A stretch of 52,352 nt of DNA from Metasolibacillus sp. GTDB taxonomy: Bacteria > Bacillota > Bacilli > Bacillales_A > Planococcaceae. Positions 17,725-26,633 of the stretch are shown in pieces (position 1 is the first letter of the stretch; every line of letters starts with the position of its first letter). Location: positions 1 to 52,352 of the forward strand of contig NZ_JAMBIZ010000027.1 in assembly GCF_025291715.1 (NCBI RefSeq), written 5' to 3'. The notes beneath the pieces are model-generated. The model searched no databases. It was given only the letters and a program-made list of their open reading frames with translations, and was not told where the DNA came from. The translations under genes and the position numbers were made by a program.

Positions 17725-18646
17725 CTTGCTCAGCCTTCACACGTTGAATCAGCTCAAATGCTCCTTGCTTCGTTAGTAACGCCGCTACTTCTTTGCCGAT
17801 TTCTGCCGCATCTGTTCCTGTTATCGTTTCCTTGTATGTAACAGAAGCATCAGGTGCAGCGACTAAGCCCGTCAATGTAATATTGTCACCATCAACCGTG
17901 GCATAGCCTGCAATCGGTACTTGACAGCCTCCGTCCATTTCAGCAAGGAATGTACGCTCAGCATGTGCTGCTTGCCAAGTTGCCTCGTCTGTTAACTTTG
18001 AAAGAGCCTCCAGTAGCTCCACATCGTCTGCACGACATTCAATCCCTAATGAACCTTGCGCAACTGCTGGTAAACAAATATCAAGATCTAAATACTCTGT
18101 CACTACATCATCGCTCCAGCCAAGGCGCTTTAAGCCCGCTGCTGCTAAAATAATCGCATCATATTCCTCTGTTTCAAGCTTCGCTAAACGCGTATCAACA
18201 TTGCCACGAATCCATTTAATTTCAAGATCTGGTCGCACTTGTAAAAGCTGTGCACTGCGGCGCAATGAGCTTGTGCCAACAACAGCACCCTTTGGTAAAT
18301 CGGCAAATTTCACATGCCCTTTTGAAATGAATGCATCACGTGCATCTTCACGTGGCGGAATACAACCAATCACTAAGCCTTCTGGCAACACAGCAGGCAT
18401 ATCCTTCATCGAATGCACTGCAAAGTCAATTTCTTTGTCGTACAATGCTTGCTCGATTTCCTTAACGAATAAGCCTTTACCGCCCACTTTAGACAGCTGT
18501 ACATCTAAAATACGGTCACCTTTTGTTACGATTTCCTTTACTTCAAATTCGAAAGGTGCACCTGAAGCACGCAATTCATTAATAAACCAATTTGTTTGTG
18601 TTAAAGCAAGCTTACTTTTACGTGAACCAACAATAATTTTTCTCAC
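17717..18646 (-). CDS. hemC: Hydroxymethylbilane synthase (porphobilinogen deaminase)
   Basis: 309 residues from GTG 18646, chosen because it follows AGAGGTAG and gives the standard N-terminus [18 protein letters not shown]. It polymerises four porphobilinogens on a dipyrromethane cofactor held by the cysteine in [12 protein letters not shown]. Other signatures are HSMKDMP and GTSSLRR. It lies 20 bp after hemX. Confidence 0.95.
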   Translation of the reverse strand: MRKIIVGSRKSKLALTQTNWFINELRASGAPFEFEVKEIVTKGDRILDVQLSKVGGKGLFVKEIEQALYDKEIDFAVHSMKDMPAVLPEGLVIGCIPPREDARDAFISKGHVKFADLPKGAVVGTSSLRRSAQLLQVRPDLEIKWIRGNVDTRLAKLETEEYDAIILAAAGLKRLGWSDDVVTEYLDLDICLPAVAQGSLGIECRADDVELLEALSKLTDEATWQAAHAERTFLAEMDGGCQVPIAGYATVDGDNITLTGLVAAPDASVTYKETITGTDAAEIGKEVAALLTKQGAFELIQRVKAEQDA

Positions 18647-18666
18647 TAAAAATCTACCTCTTTCAC

Positions 18667-19494
18667 TTAATACCATAAATGGAATGTTGATAGTTTACTG
18701 CCTAAGAAGAAGTTAATAACAATGAGCAAAAAGACAAAGATTTGTGCCCATGCATATGTTGTACTAACCATTTTCTTGCTGCGGTGTAATAATAAAATAA
18801 CCAAATAAATAATGGCAATACAAAATGACCCTAAAATTTTCGCATCAATAATGGAAAACTTGTCAATTGATAAAAACGCCCATTCTAATCCTAACACTAA
18901 GCTAACGAATAGCAAAGGGATACCTACAAGCATCGAATAGCTCATCCAGCTCGTCGTTTGCTGTAAATTCGGCAAGCGTGACCATAACGGGTTGAATTTT
19001 TTTTGCTTTAAAATGCGATACAGCACTAAATAGAGCACCGAAAAAACGAACGATAACGTAAACGCTGCATACGAGGCAATTGCAAAGCTAATATGAATAA
19101 TTAATACCTCTGAAATGAGCGAAGTTCGTACAGGCTCAACCACATCGTTTGGTGCTAATAAATGAATGGTAACGAAGACAAAACCTAGCATATTCATAAA
19201 AAATACAGGCATATCTACGCGCACAACACAATGCAAAATAATAGACAACGATGTGAGCAACCACGCATAAAAATAAACGCCTTCAAATAAAGACAATACA
19301 GGGAATCGTTTCATCTCTAAAATAAACCAGATAAAGTAAATTGTTTGCAGTATCCAGACAATCGACACGAACCAAAATGCGATACGTCGTGCTTGAATAC
19401 GCCGATAAAAATAATCAATAAAGTAGAAGACGAGTCCAATTGCATAAAGTATCACAATTGATTCATAAATCCTCGTCATTATCATTTCAGACAT
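18667..19494 (-). CDS. hemX: HemX, CcsA-like membrane protein of the hem operon
   Basis: 275 residues with about eight hydrophobic helices and the pattern of the cytochrome c assembly (CcsA/HemX) family. Start [12 protein letters not shown] at 19494 follows AGAAGGGATACGC; the two earlier methionines lack such spacing. In Bacillus, HemX lowers the cellular level of glutamyl-tRNA reductase (HemA). It lies between hemA and hemC, separated from hemA by 215 bp that contain a hairpin. Confidence 0.88.
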   Translation of the reverse strand: MSEMIMTRIYESIVILYAIGLVFYFIDYFYRRIQARRIAFWFVSIVWILQTIYFIWFILEMKRFPVLSLFEGVYFYAWLLTSLSIILHCVVRVDMPVFFMNMLGFVFVTIHLLAPNDVVEPVRTSLISEVLIIHISFAIASYAAFTLSFVFSVLYLVLYRILKQKKFNPLWSRLPNLQQTTSWMSYSMLVGIPLLFVSLVLGLEWAFLSIDKFSIIDAKILGSFCIAIIYLVILLLHRSKKMVSTTYAWAQIFVFLLIVINFFLGSKLSTFHLWY

Positions 19495-19598
19495 GCGTAT
19501 CCCTTCTTTTATCATCAAAGTTTCAAGGGGCTCGTATTGAAAAGCGCCCTTTTAGTCAGCATTTAATAGCATCATAACATGTTTCGAAAATAGACGAA

Positions 19599-19643
19599 AG
19601 GCTGTCGCAAAAGGCAAGTGTCAACCTGCTTTCACGACAGCCT
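19599..19643 (-). terminator. Hairpin between hemA and hemX
   Basis: Minus strand AGGCTGTCG (19643-19635) and CGACAGCCT (19607-19599) form a perfect 9-bp stem with a 27-nt loop. The downstream T-run is poor (TTTCGTCT), so it may attenuate hemXCDBL relative to hemA instead of stopping transcription fully. Confidence 0.55.
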
Positions 19644-19709
19644 CCCTATCTTTTATTTTAGCATACAGATACGAAATTTTTGTCATTTTCCATCACGCTA
19701 ATGGTGATG

Positions 19710-21047
19710 TTAAGATTCGAATGCCAGCTTTGGCTGAACCTGTGCTTTGCTTTCATATGGTGTTACCATTTCATGCTGCACATCATCTTCAATACCAAAG
19801 ATTGCTTGGAATAATTGCAATTGCTCATTCGCTTTTGAAGAATTCGCCATTTCCTTTGCTTGCAAAATTGGCTCTTTCAATAGCTGGTTAATAATTGATT
19901 TTGTATGCTTGCTTAAAATTTTGCGCTCACGCTCTGTTAAATCAGGCATTTTATTCTCAATGCTTAGCATCGTTTCCTCTTGAATGCGACTCGCTTTTTT
20001 ACGCAATGCCGAAATGACAGGTACTACACCTAATGTCGCTAACCATGCTTTAAACTCTGTGACTTCATAACCAATCATATGCGTAATTTCAGCAGCCGCC
20101 TTCTCACGCTCTGCCAAATTCGCTTCCACAATGCCTTGCAAATCATCGATATCATATAAGAAGACATTTGGTAAATCCGCAATGCGAGGATCTAAATCAC
20201 GCGGCACAGCAATATCAACCATAAATAATGGCTGCCCTTTGCGCATACGTGCCACATATTGCATTAGCTCATAATCAATAACATAATTTGTTGAGCCTGT
20301 CGAGCTAATTAAAATATCTGCTTCCAACAACATGCATTGCAATTCTTGCATCGATTTAGCCTGACCTTCAAACTTCACTGCTAAATCTTGTGCTTTTTCA
20401 AATGTACGGTTAATAACCGTTACTTTTCCTACACCATTGCCATATAAATTTTGAATCGCTAACTCGCCCATTTTCCCTGCGCCTAAAATCGCCACATGGG
20501 TTTTCTTTAATGAACCAAAGATTTTCTTTGCAAGCTCCACAGCCGCATACGATACAGAAACAGCGTTTTCTCCAATAGCTGTTTCATTATGTGCACGCTT
20601 TGCAAACGTTACGGCTTGCTTGAACAATTGGTTAAATATCGTACCCGTTGTCGCAAGCTCTTGCCCTTGTAAAAAGCTTTTTCTCACTTGCCCTAAAATT
20701 TGCGTTTCACCAAGAATCATCGAATCAATCCCAGCTGTTACTTTAAATAAGTGCTGAATTGCCTCTTGCTCTTCATGAATAAATAAATGTGCTTCAAATT
20801 GTTCAGTTGAAAGATGAAACCATTCTGCTAAAAAACGTTTAATATAATAACGTCCTGTATGCAATTGATCAACAACCGCGTAAATTTCTGTACGATTACA
20901 TGTTGATACAATTACATTTTCTAAAATGCTCTTTTGTTGTTGTAGCGCCTCCATGGCATTCGGTATTTCGCTCTCAATAAACGATAGCTTTTCGCGAATT
21001 TCTACTGGCGCTGTTTTATAATTCAAGCCTACGACCAATGTATGCAT
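19710..21047 (-). CDS. hemA: Glutamyl-tRNA reductase
   Basis: 445 residues from ATG 21047 ([20 protein letters not shown]). It reduces glutamyl-tRNA to glutamate-1-semialdehyde with NADPH, the first committed step. The catalytic cysteine is C50 in [11 protein letters not shown]; the NADPH site GAGKMGEL and SSTGSTNYV follow, and a C-terminal dimerisation helix region ends the protein. A GTG at 21059 is possible but less well placed. First gene of the hem operon. Confidence 0.95.
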   Translation of the reverse strand: MHTLVVGLNYKTAPVEIREKLSFIESEIPNAMEALQQQKSILENVIVSTCNRTEIYAVVDQLHTGRYYIKRFLAEWFHLSTEQFEAHLFIHEEQEAIQHLFKVTAGIDSMILGETQILGQVRKSFLQGQELATTGTIFNQLFKQAVTFAKRAHNETAIGENAVSVSYAAVELAKKIFGSLKKTHVAILGAGKMGELAIQNLYGNGVGKVTVINRTFEKAQDLAVKFEGQAKSMQELQCMLLEADILISSTGSTNYVIDYELMQYVARMRKGQPLFMVDIAVPRDLDPRIADLPNVFLYDIDDLQGIVEANLAEREKAAAEITHMIGYEVTEFKAWLATLGVVPVISALRKKASRIQEETMLSIENKMPDLTERERKILSKHTKSIINQLLKEPILQAKEMANSSKANEQLQLFQAIFGIEDDVQHEMVTPYESKAQVQPKLAFES

Positions 21048-21059
21048 GAACCCCCACAC

Positions 21060-21365
21060 CTCACACGTTCTAATTCATATTTTTAATTGTACCATAAATA
21101 TACGCAATTTCATTACTTGTTTGTGAACATGCTATGAACACAATTACTATTTTAGAATCATTCTAATGTAAGCTTAACAAATTTTTTACGCTTTTTCAAT
21201 GCTCTTAACATAAAAAGCTGCTAAAGAAGCAGTTGTTCCCCCTTCTTTAACAGCTAATTTTTCGCTTTAATGTGCGAGTAAATGCATAGCACGTCACTTG
21301 ATAGTGACTACTTCTATTATACTATCGTTATGCCCCGGTACATGATAAAATTTTTGAATCTCTTC
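21060..21365. other. Spacer between hemA and the response-regulator gene
   Basis: Carries the terminator at 21211-21255, a short inverted repeat GTCACT/AGTGAC (21293-21298 / 21303-21308) and a possible -10 (TACAAT) for hemA near 21090. No gene seen. Confidence 0.5.
21211..21255 (-). terminator. Terminator of the comX-comP-comA-like operon
   Basis: On the minus strand AGCTGTTAAAGAAG (21255-21242) pairs with CTTCTTTAGCAGCT (21229-21216) with a single G-T-type mismatch, followed by TTTTTATG. Confidence 0.85.
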
Positions 21366-21971
21366 TCACTCTAAAAGTCGTTGCTCCTTAATAATGTCAA
21401 GCACCGCTTCGCGCGATGTCGCACCTAACACTTGAAACAGCTGTGACCAATAACGCTCAATTGTACGAACAGATGTATGCAGCTTTACTGCCATTTCTTT
21501 ATTTGTTAACCCTTCTTGCAGCCAAGAAAGAAGCATTTTCTCCTTAGCTGTCAATTCAATATCGTCTCGACTAAAATGAATGTAATCGAGGAAATCTGTT
21601 GGTATTAACATAAGTCCTTGCATTGCCGCGCGAATTGTTTGAATTACTTGAAAGCGCGTTGCCATTTTTGACACGACCCCATCCACCCTCTTTTCAACAA
21701 TAAGTGAATAATAATTTGTCGGGTCATCCCCCGTATATAAAATGACACGTGCCTTTGTGTGCTCTTTAATTTGCTGCGCTAAAGTAATACCATCAGATTC
21801 CCCTAAATTCACATCAAGTAAATAAACATCATAGTCATTTTCAGCTAATTGATGCACGACGTTTGTCGCCTGTAATTCTGTATCGATATGAATATCGTCA
21901 GCTGATTCCATTAATCGCTTTGACCCTTCCAGCACGATTGGATGGTCATCTACAATAAGCACCTTAATCAT
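21366..21971 (-). CDS. ComA-like LuxR-family response regulator
   Basis: 201 residues. Receiver domain with D8, D9, phospho-acceptor D53 (LLDVNLGESDG) and K102; C-terminal LuxR-type HTH from about 138 (LTAKEKMLLSWLQEGLTNKEMA). Its start overlaps the kinase stop by 8 bp. Size, architecture and the ComX-like gene two positions upstream make ComA the closest named analogue, although competence control is not implied. It is the probable DNA-binding output of the pheromone circuit and a candidate to bind the half-site arrays at 24672 and 25195. Confidence 0.78.
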   Translation of the reverse strand: MIKVLIVDDHPIVLEGSKRLMESADDIHIDTELQATNVVHQLAENDYDVYLLDVNLGESDGITLAQQIKEHTKARVILYTGDDPTNYYSLIVEKRVDGVVSKMATRFQVIQTIRAAMQGLMLIPTDFLDYIHFSRDDIELTAKEKMLLSWLQEGLTNKEMAVKLHTSVRTIERYWSQLFQVLGATSREAVLDIIKEQRLLE

Positions 21972-24183
21972 CTTCCACAGACCCTTCTATGATAATATGA
22001 ATAAATACACCTTCATTTACATTTGCCTCGATACGACAATAGCCATTAAATGCCTCTACTCGTTCTTTAATCCCTCTTATACCTAGAGAGTCCGTTTGTA
22101 GCATTTGTTCCAGCTCACAGCCCATTCCATCATCCTCATAGATTAATTCAAAGCCTTCATCTAATTCCTGTAAAGAAAGTGTTACCTTTGTTGCGTCAGA
22201 ATGCTTTAAGGCATTATTCAGCAGCTCCTGTACAATGCGATAAATGACTAAAGGTAGCTGTTCATGCTGTAAATAAACACGCTCAAAGGTTGTACATAAT
22301 TTGAATTTTGCTTTGTTACTTACTTGTTGGGCTAATTGGCTTAATGCTGCTGTTAAACCAAATTTGTCTAATACAGGTGGTTTCAATGTCTCACAATAGG
22401 CTCGTAAATCCTGCACATTATTATGCATTTGCTCATACAACTCTTGTGCTGAAACGGCTGTTTCATCTTCTACTAACAAGCCTATTTCACGTGTGAGGTG
22501 TGTTAAATTTTGTAATACTGTATCATGCAGCTCTTGTGCTACATAATACTTTTCTTGCTCTACTTTTAGCCATACGAGCTTCTTTAACCATATAGGCTCC
22601 TGCTCCGCTGTTTGCTGTAAGCTTTGCAGCTCTCTTAATAGCTCTTCAATTTTTTTCAAGCTTTCAATAGCACTTCCTGCATATTTCAACAAAAGCTTTA
22701 GCCATAGAAGCTCCTCATCCTTTAAGCGGATTGTTCCTTGATGTTCAATAAGTAATAGCCTTTGCATATGCGCCTCTTGATGAATAAGCGCTACATATAC
22801 ATTAGATAGCTTGATAATTTCTCCAGCATGCAACTGCTGCATTTGTTCATCTGTCATAATACATTCAGCAGGTCTGCTACTTCCATCATTATTCACAATC
22901 TTGATATTTTGAATTTCTAAATGCTTAGCTGCCTCCTCCTTTAAAATGGAAAGCAACACCTCTACGCGATAAGCAATGCTCATTTGATCAATTACTTTGG
23001 ATAGCTGCCGTATCGTATTCCCCTTTGGCGTAAATAATATATCTCGATATTTCGCATCTACTTTTTCTTTTATATAGAAAAATAGCAAAATGGAAATAAA
23101 TAAAAAAACAACAAGTATTCCATTTGGCACATTGTCCATTAAGAAATATAGCCCTAGCCACAGCCATATCGTTAAAGCAGATGTCACGACTAAATAATAG
23201 CTTGTTCGTGTAATATAGTAATGAATATCAAATAAGCGCTCTGACACACGTAAAAACATAAAACAAAATGGAATTAAAAGAACAAATAATATACTGTACT
23301 CTGCCTCTAGGATCGGGCGTTGTCTAATTACTTCAGGCACGACAAATAACAATAAGAATGGTAAAAACGGCAAAATTACGCTTAAAATTAATAAGCGTAA
23401 TTGTATCAGGCGTGTTTTATAATAGCCGTGTAGTAATATCCATAATGAACAAGCGAAGAGTAAGAATGATGTTGTTAATATAATTAAAGAAGTAGTATTT
23501 CTTAAAAATGGATAGACTATTTCAACACCACCTAGTACAGCACCTATTACTGGTAATATGTATAACATTTCAATGCGCTGTATAAATGTCCACTTAATAT
23601 GTAAATAACGATAATAGTTTTGCAAAAATTGCAATAATACTAATGGAGCAAGAAGAATTCCTCCATTTGTTACGATACCACCTAGAAGATTAAGTTTACT
23701 AGAAGCTGTGCTACTTAAATAAGCTAATGCAATTGTTAATATAAAGAGAATCAGCCATTTCATGCTTGCAATATCTTTTTGTCTTTTATATAGATAGAAG
23801 CCCGCTCCTAAAGATAACACAAAATAAATAATTGGTAAGATAACATGTAAATAAAATTGCGCAGGCAAATCTTTATGTAATATTTCAATTTTCTTTATTG
23901 TACCGTCCTGTTTTTGAATCGTCAGCTCATTAGCAGCTCTTATAGAATGAACATATATAATTGTGGATATTTCGTTAATGGGCACACTATCAACATTTAA
24001 AATAACATCTCCTACTTCAATGCCTTGCTCTGCTGCCCATTTTTTATAATATGGAGCTTCAACAGCCCATTGCTCATGTTGCTGCTGAAGCTCTATTTTA
24101 ATTAAAGGTTTATGATAAGCGACAATAGATAAATAAATAGCAATCCCTACATAAAGTATAAAAATGAAATAGCGCTTTTTCAT
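21964..24183 (-). CDS. ComP-like membrane histidine kinase with PDZ-like segment
   Basis: 739 residues. An N-terminal helix, a PDZ-like segment (about 55-105, containing GIEVGDVILNVDSVPI), then seven or so membrane helices up to about 380, a linker, a HisKA_3 domain with the phosphorylated H553 in ELHDTVLQNLTHL, and a HATPase domain (ELLNNALKHSDAT, DDGMGC, LGIRGIKERV). B. subtilis ComP has the same order of parts and 769 residues. The stop overlaps the regulator start, and the gene follows the ComX-like gene by 3 bp. Its likely signal is the processed ComX-like peptide. Pairing with that peptide is inference from gene order. Confidence 0.8.
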   Translation of the reverse strand: MKKRYFIFILYVGIAIYLSIVAYHKPLIKIELQQQHEQWAVEAPYYKKWAAEQGIEVGDVILNVDSVPINEISTIIYVHSIRAANELTIQKQDGTIKKIEILHKDLPAQFYLHVILPIIYFVLSLGAGFYLYKRQKDIASMKWLILFILTIALAYLSSTASSKLNLLGGIVTNGGILLAPLVLLQFLQNYYRYLHIKWTFIQRIEMLYILPVIGAVLGGVEIVYPFLRNTTSLIILTTSFLLFACSLWILLHGYYKTRLIQLRLLILSVILPFLPFLLLFVVPEVIRQRPILEAEYSILFVLLIPFCFMFLRVSERLFDIHYYITRTSYYLVVTSALTIWLWLGLYFLMDNVPNGILVVFLFISILLFFYIKEKVDAKYRDILFTPKGNTIRQLSKVIDQMSIAYRVEVLLSILKEEAAKHLEIQNIKIVNNDGSSRPAECIMTDEQMQQLHAGEIIKLSNVYVALIHQEAHMQRLLLIEHQGTIRLKDEELLWLKLLLKYAGSAIESLKKIEELLRELQSLQQTAEQEPIWLKKLVWLKVEQEKYYVAQELHDTVLQNLTHLTREIGLLVEDETAVSAQELYEQMHNNVQDLRAYCETLKPPVLDKFGLTAALSQLAQQVSNKAKFKLCTTFERVYLQHEQLPLVIYRIVQELLNNALKHSDATKVTLSLQELDEGFELIYEDDGMGCELEQMLQTDSLGIRGIKERVEAFNGYCRIEANVNEGVFIHIIIEGSVEDD

Positions 24184-24186
24184 TTT

Positions 24187-24345
24187 TTATTTCCAATACA
24201 TCGTATCAGAATGTATCTCCTTCTCAAAAGCCTCTATAATTGCTGCTTGCTCCTGTGCTGTAACACCTACTAATGATACTTTTCCTTCATGTAATAATTT
24301 TGCAATATCCATGTTGTCGCGTAAAAATTGAATCATTTTCATCAT
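24187..24345 (-). CDS. comX: ComX-like pheromone precursor
   Basis: 52 residues, easily missed because of its size. It starts MMKMIQFLRDNMDIAKLL, continues HEGKVSLVGVTAQEQAAII, then EAFEKEIH, and ends DTMYWK. The pattern L-(x)-N-(x)n-LL-x-G-x-x-SL-x-GV-(x)n-AII-x-AF and a tryptophan at the second-last position are those of ComX precursors, in which ComQ isoprenylates that tryptophan. A GAGGCGG ribosome-binding site lies at 24353-24359, and the kinase gene starts 3 bp after the stop. No comQ-like gene is found in the 980 bp upstream. The start may be the second ATG at 24342. Confidence 0.85.
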   Translation of the reverse strand: MMKMIQFLRDNMDIAKLLHEGKVSLVGVTAQEQAAIIEAFEKEIHSDTMYWK

Positions 24346-24611
24346 AATTAATCCGCCTCATTTCATCATTTTTAGTAAGTATGTTTTTATATGAGAAGCT
24401 GTTATATGCTTTCGATAGATTGCAATAAAACATCAACAATATCAAAAGCTAAAATTAAGAAGCTTTATCGTTGCTGCCATATCATAAACTTATGCATTAA
24501 TGCTACTAATTACTCATTAAAACTATTTTCTAAAGCGACTATTTTTTCCTACGTTGCTTTTATAGGGCTATGCTAGCTTGATATTCTCTTGCATTGTGTT
24601 AACCTCTTCTC

Positions 24612-24640
24612 ATTTATTATTTTAGCGAATTTTATGACAA
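24612..24640 (-). promoter_or_regulatory. Possible promoter of the comX-like operon
   Basis: Minus strand TTGTCA (24640-24635) and ATAAAT (24617-24612) are 17 bp apart. It would give a leader of about 260 nt before comX, where comQ normally lies; that leader holds only stop-ridden frames and a possible 8-codon ORF starting MQENIK. Confidence 0.4.
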
Positions 24641-24671
24641 TGTATATAGATATTTTTTATTTTTTGGCAAT

Positions 24672-24756
24672 TTGGCGGGATATTGTCGGTTACCGACAAA
24701 AAATTGACGGGATGTTGGCGGAATAATGGCGGTGCACGGATAATATTATTTATGAT
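24672..24756 (+). promoter_or_regulatory. Phased half-site array with promoter, copy 1
   Basis: Half-sites: TTGGCGG 24672, TTGTCGG 24683, its inverted partner CCGACAA 24693, TTGACGG 24704, TTGGCGG 24715, ATGGCGG 24726. The direct half-sites are 11, 21, 11 and 11 bp apart, so all lie on one DNA face. The middle pair forms TTGTCGG-TTA-CCGACAA, similar to the B. subtilis ComA site TTGCGG-N4-CCGCAA. The last half-site supplies TGGCGG as a poor -35, 18 bp before a TATGAT (24751-24756). It points away from comX, to the ORF remnant at 24814. Confidence 0.8.
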
Positions 24757-24813
24757 ATGCTAAAAGCACTCTAGGGGTAAAACATTTGCTATAGCTAAAA
24801 ACAAATTTATTAA

Positions 24814-25041
24814 GATGATTTTCTCAACTTAACGCTGACAGAAGAAAATATCATTATTGATAAAAATGTTTATCTTCAAATGATGAATGATCCTTTACCG
24901 CCTGACAAAATTCAGCAGTTTACTGTTATTCAAGGAGCTACGAATTCTTATTTGATTGAAACGACTCCAGGTAAAACAAAAATAAAAATTATTAATATGC
25001 AAGAAATGCCTGATGAAGTAAGAACGTATTTTATGGAATAA
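24814..25041 (+). pseudogene. Remnant ORF behind array copy 1
   Basis: 75 codons open from just after an in-frame TAA (24811-24813) to TAA 25039. The translation has a sensible composition (LTEENIIIDKNVYLQMMN, then PDKIQQFTVIQGATNSYL, then EMPDEVRTYFME) but no start codon with a ribosome-binding site; the first methionine is 27 codons in. It lacks a signal peptide, unlike the two genes behind array copy 2. It looks like the tail of a decayed gene that had the same promoter type. No family recognised. Confidence 0.5.
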
Positions 25042-25194
25042 AAGGGCTAAATCAACAAGTCACATGCATTTATTATCCAATTACATCCAATAAAATTAAG
25101 TAAAAGAGAGATTCTCATGTACAGTTGTTAGTTACCACACAAACAATTACGAAATGAACCAGAAAGTGTAGATATATTTTTAACTTTCAGTGAT

Positions 25195-25279
25195 TTGGTG
25201 GATAATTGTCAGTTACCGACAAAAAAAGTGGCGGTATGTTGGCGGAATAATGGCGGTGCCTAGTTAAAATATTTATGTT
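25195..25279 (+). promoter_or_regulatory. Phased half-site array with promoter, copy 2
   Basis: TTGGTGG 25195, TTGTCAG 25206, inverted CCGACAA 25216, GTGGCGG 25228, TTGGCGG 25239, ATGGCGG 25250. The spacings match copy 1 to within a base, and the block TGTTGGCGGAATAATGGCGG is identical in both. The last half-site lies 17 bp before TATGTT (25274-25279). It is 54 bp upstream of the secreted-protein gene at 25333. Confidence 0.8.
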
Positions 25280-25332
25280 AAGCTAAATGCAACCTAGGTA
25301 TAAATCAACGAGAAAGGCATTTTCTGTAAATC

Positions 25333-25740
25333 ATGAATACATCAATTAAACAAATTTTAGTTACATGTTTCACAATAGCTATACTCTTTTTTCTAACAAA
25401 CTCTTTATCTGCCTCCGCAAATCAGATAGAAGAAAATGATATTCTTCATCAGACACAAGATGAGAATGGAAATGTTATTACAGCAAGCCCTACTTTAACA
25501 AAAGTATGGATAGAACAAGAATATTTTGTTAATCCACTTATTCACCCAGCTGGACCTCCTACATGGATTTTTGCAAAACGTTATATGCATGGAACATACT
25601 TAGAGGGATATTTATTTTTTGAACGTACTTTAAATGGTTCCTACGCTTTATACTCTGGATATGTGTATAATACTAATGGCCCTATACCACATCCTACAAA
25701 AATCCAACAAGACCTACAAGATTACTACAAGGAGCAATAA
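25333..25740 (+). CDS. Small secreted protein A behind the array
   Basis: 135 residues. A signal peptide of about 30 residues ends with SLSASA before NQIEEND. The mature part of about 105 residues contains GTYLEGYLFFERTLNGSY, followed by ALYSGYVYNTN and PHPTKIQQD. The next gene encodes a shorter protein with the same order of features (PP, GTY, GYV, P-TPTK), so the two are tandem paralogues. A GAAAGG lies 13 bp before the ATG, rather far. No family recognised; a quorum-induced exported factor is the inference from promoter and signal peptide. Confidence 0.75.
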   Translation: MNTSIKQILVTCFTIAILFFLTNSLSASANQIEENDILHQTQDENGNVITASPTLTKVWIEQEYFVNPLIHPAGPPTWIFAKRYMHGTYLEGYLFFERTLNGSYALYSGYVYNTNGPIPHPTKIQQDLQDYYKEQ

Positions 25741-25743
25741 ACA

Positions 25744-26070
25744 ATGAAAAAATATCTTCCAATATATTTATTATTTTCTTTAACTGTATCTTTCACAGGT
25801 TTGTTTTTACCTTATCATAGCACTGTAGCCAATGCTGATACTGTTGAACCTGCATCAACAAATAGGAAATTCGTCACAATAGAAGTTATAATACCCAAAA
25901 AGAATACTCCACCTCCGCTTACATATTTATATAATGATGGAACATACGCTGGTCATTTGACTTTAGATACTTACTATCGTGATAAAGACTATTTATATCA
26001 TGGGTTTTATGTAGGTTATGTTTCTATGGGCAATTATCCTACACCAACAAAAGCATATGAACAAAATTAA
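25744..26070 (+). CDS. Small secreted protein B, paralogue of A
   Basis: 108 residues with a signal peptide ending near TVANA before DTVEPAST. The mature part of about 77 residues has PPPLTYLYNDGTYAGHL, then HGFYVGYVSMGNYPTPTK, which aligns with protein A. Its ribosome-binding site AAGGAG is inside the end of gene A, 3 bp separate the genes, and they must be co-transcribed. No cysteines, so no disulfide-type bacteriocin. Function unknown; it could act with A as a two-part exported system. Confidence 0.72.
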   Translation: MKKYLPIYLLFSLTVSFTGLFLPYHSTVANADTVEPASTNRKFVTIEVIIPKKNTPPPLTYLYNDGTYAGHLTLDTYYRDKDYLYHGFYVGYVSMGNYPTPTKAYEQN

Positions 26071-26145
26071 CGTACATTTCTTAGCCACTTAGATAATCGT
26101 TTGTCCAAAAGTTTTTTATAATGCCAAAATGGAGGTGTATATTGG

Positions 26146-26544
26146 ATGAAGAAATTACTTGTCTTGCTATTCGCTACTTTACTATTATCTGCTTGTACAT
26201 CGAATGATGAATGGGTAGCACAGATAGATGATTTTAAAGATTCTGGCTTTCAGAATAACGCTGGACAATTAATTGCTCTAACTGAGGATGGTTTACTAGT
26301 CAGCGGAGAACGCAGTGACAATAAGAAAGTAAGTGATATTGATTTATTTTTAGAAAGTCTCGATATACAGGTAGGGGAAAATTTCCGACAGATTTATGAA
26401 AATGCTGAAATTACAACTGATGGCTCAAAGTATATCATATCAATTCCTAATACAGGACAATTTGAATTCGAGAAAATTGGAGAAAGAATGATAAAGGACG
26501 CTCAAGGTATAGAATATTTTACACAAGAATACAGTGCAAAATAA
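26146..26544 (+). CDS. Small lipoprotein of unknown function
   Basis: 132 residues. The signal peptide ends in the lipobox LLSAC (cysteine at about residue 17), so the mature protein should be lipid-anchored outside the membrane. The remainder is acidic and mostly beta/alpha (ITTDGSKYIISIPNTGQFEF), without a recognised domain. GGAGGTG precedes the ATG. It follows the secreted pair by 75 bp and ends in its own terminator. It may be an immunity or receptor partner of the pair, but only proximity suggests that. Confidence 0.72.
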   Translation: MKKLLVLLFATLLLSACTSNDEWVAQIDDFKDSGFQNNAGQLIALTEDGLLVSGERSDNKKVSDIDLFLESLDIQVGENFRQIYENAEITTDGSKYIISIPNTGQFEFEKIGERMIKDAQGIEYFTQEYSAK

Positions 26545-26551
26545 AGATACT

Positions 26552-26595
26552 AATAATCCAGGGGAGATTAACATATCCACTCTGGATTATTTTTT
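26552..26595 (+). terminator. Terminator after the lipoprotein gene
   Basis: AATAATCCAG (26552-26561) pairs with CTGGATTATT (26582-26591), followed by TTTT. Confidence 0.88.
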
Positions 26596-26633
26596 GCTGA
26601 AACTAATGTATCAATACAAACGAGGTAAGCATT

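Noticed and set aside
24391-24576. 61-codon plus-strand ORF upstream of comX
   Set aside because: No ribosome-binding site, no sensible protein pattern; it lies in the comX leader region.
24360-24600. comQ remnant upstream of comX
   Set aside because: All three minus-strand frames are interrupted many times and none gives a clear prenyl-synthase motif, so loss of comQ by decay at this spot cannot be claimed.
24672-25279. CRISPR-like repeats
   Set aside because: The repeats are 7-bp half-sites at one-turn spacing next to promoters, with only two array copies and no spacers or cas genes.
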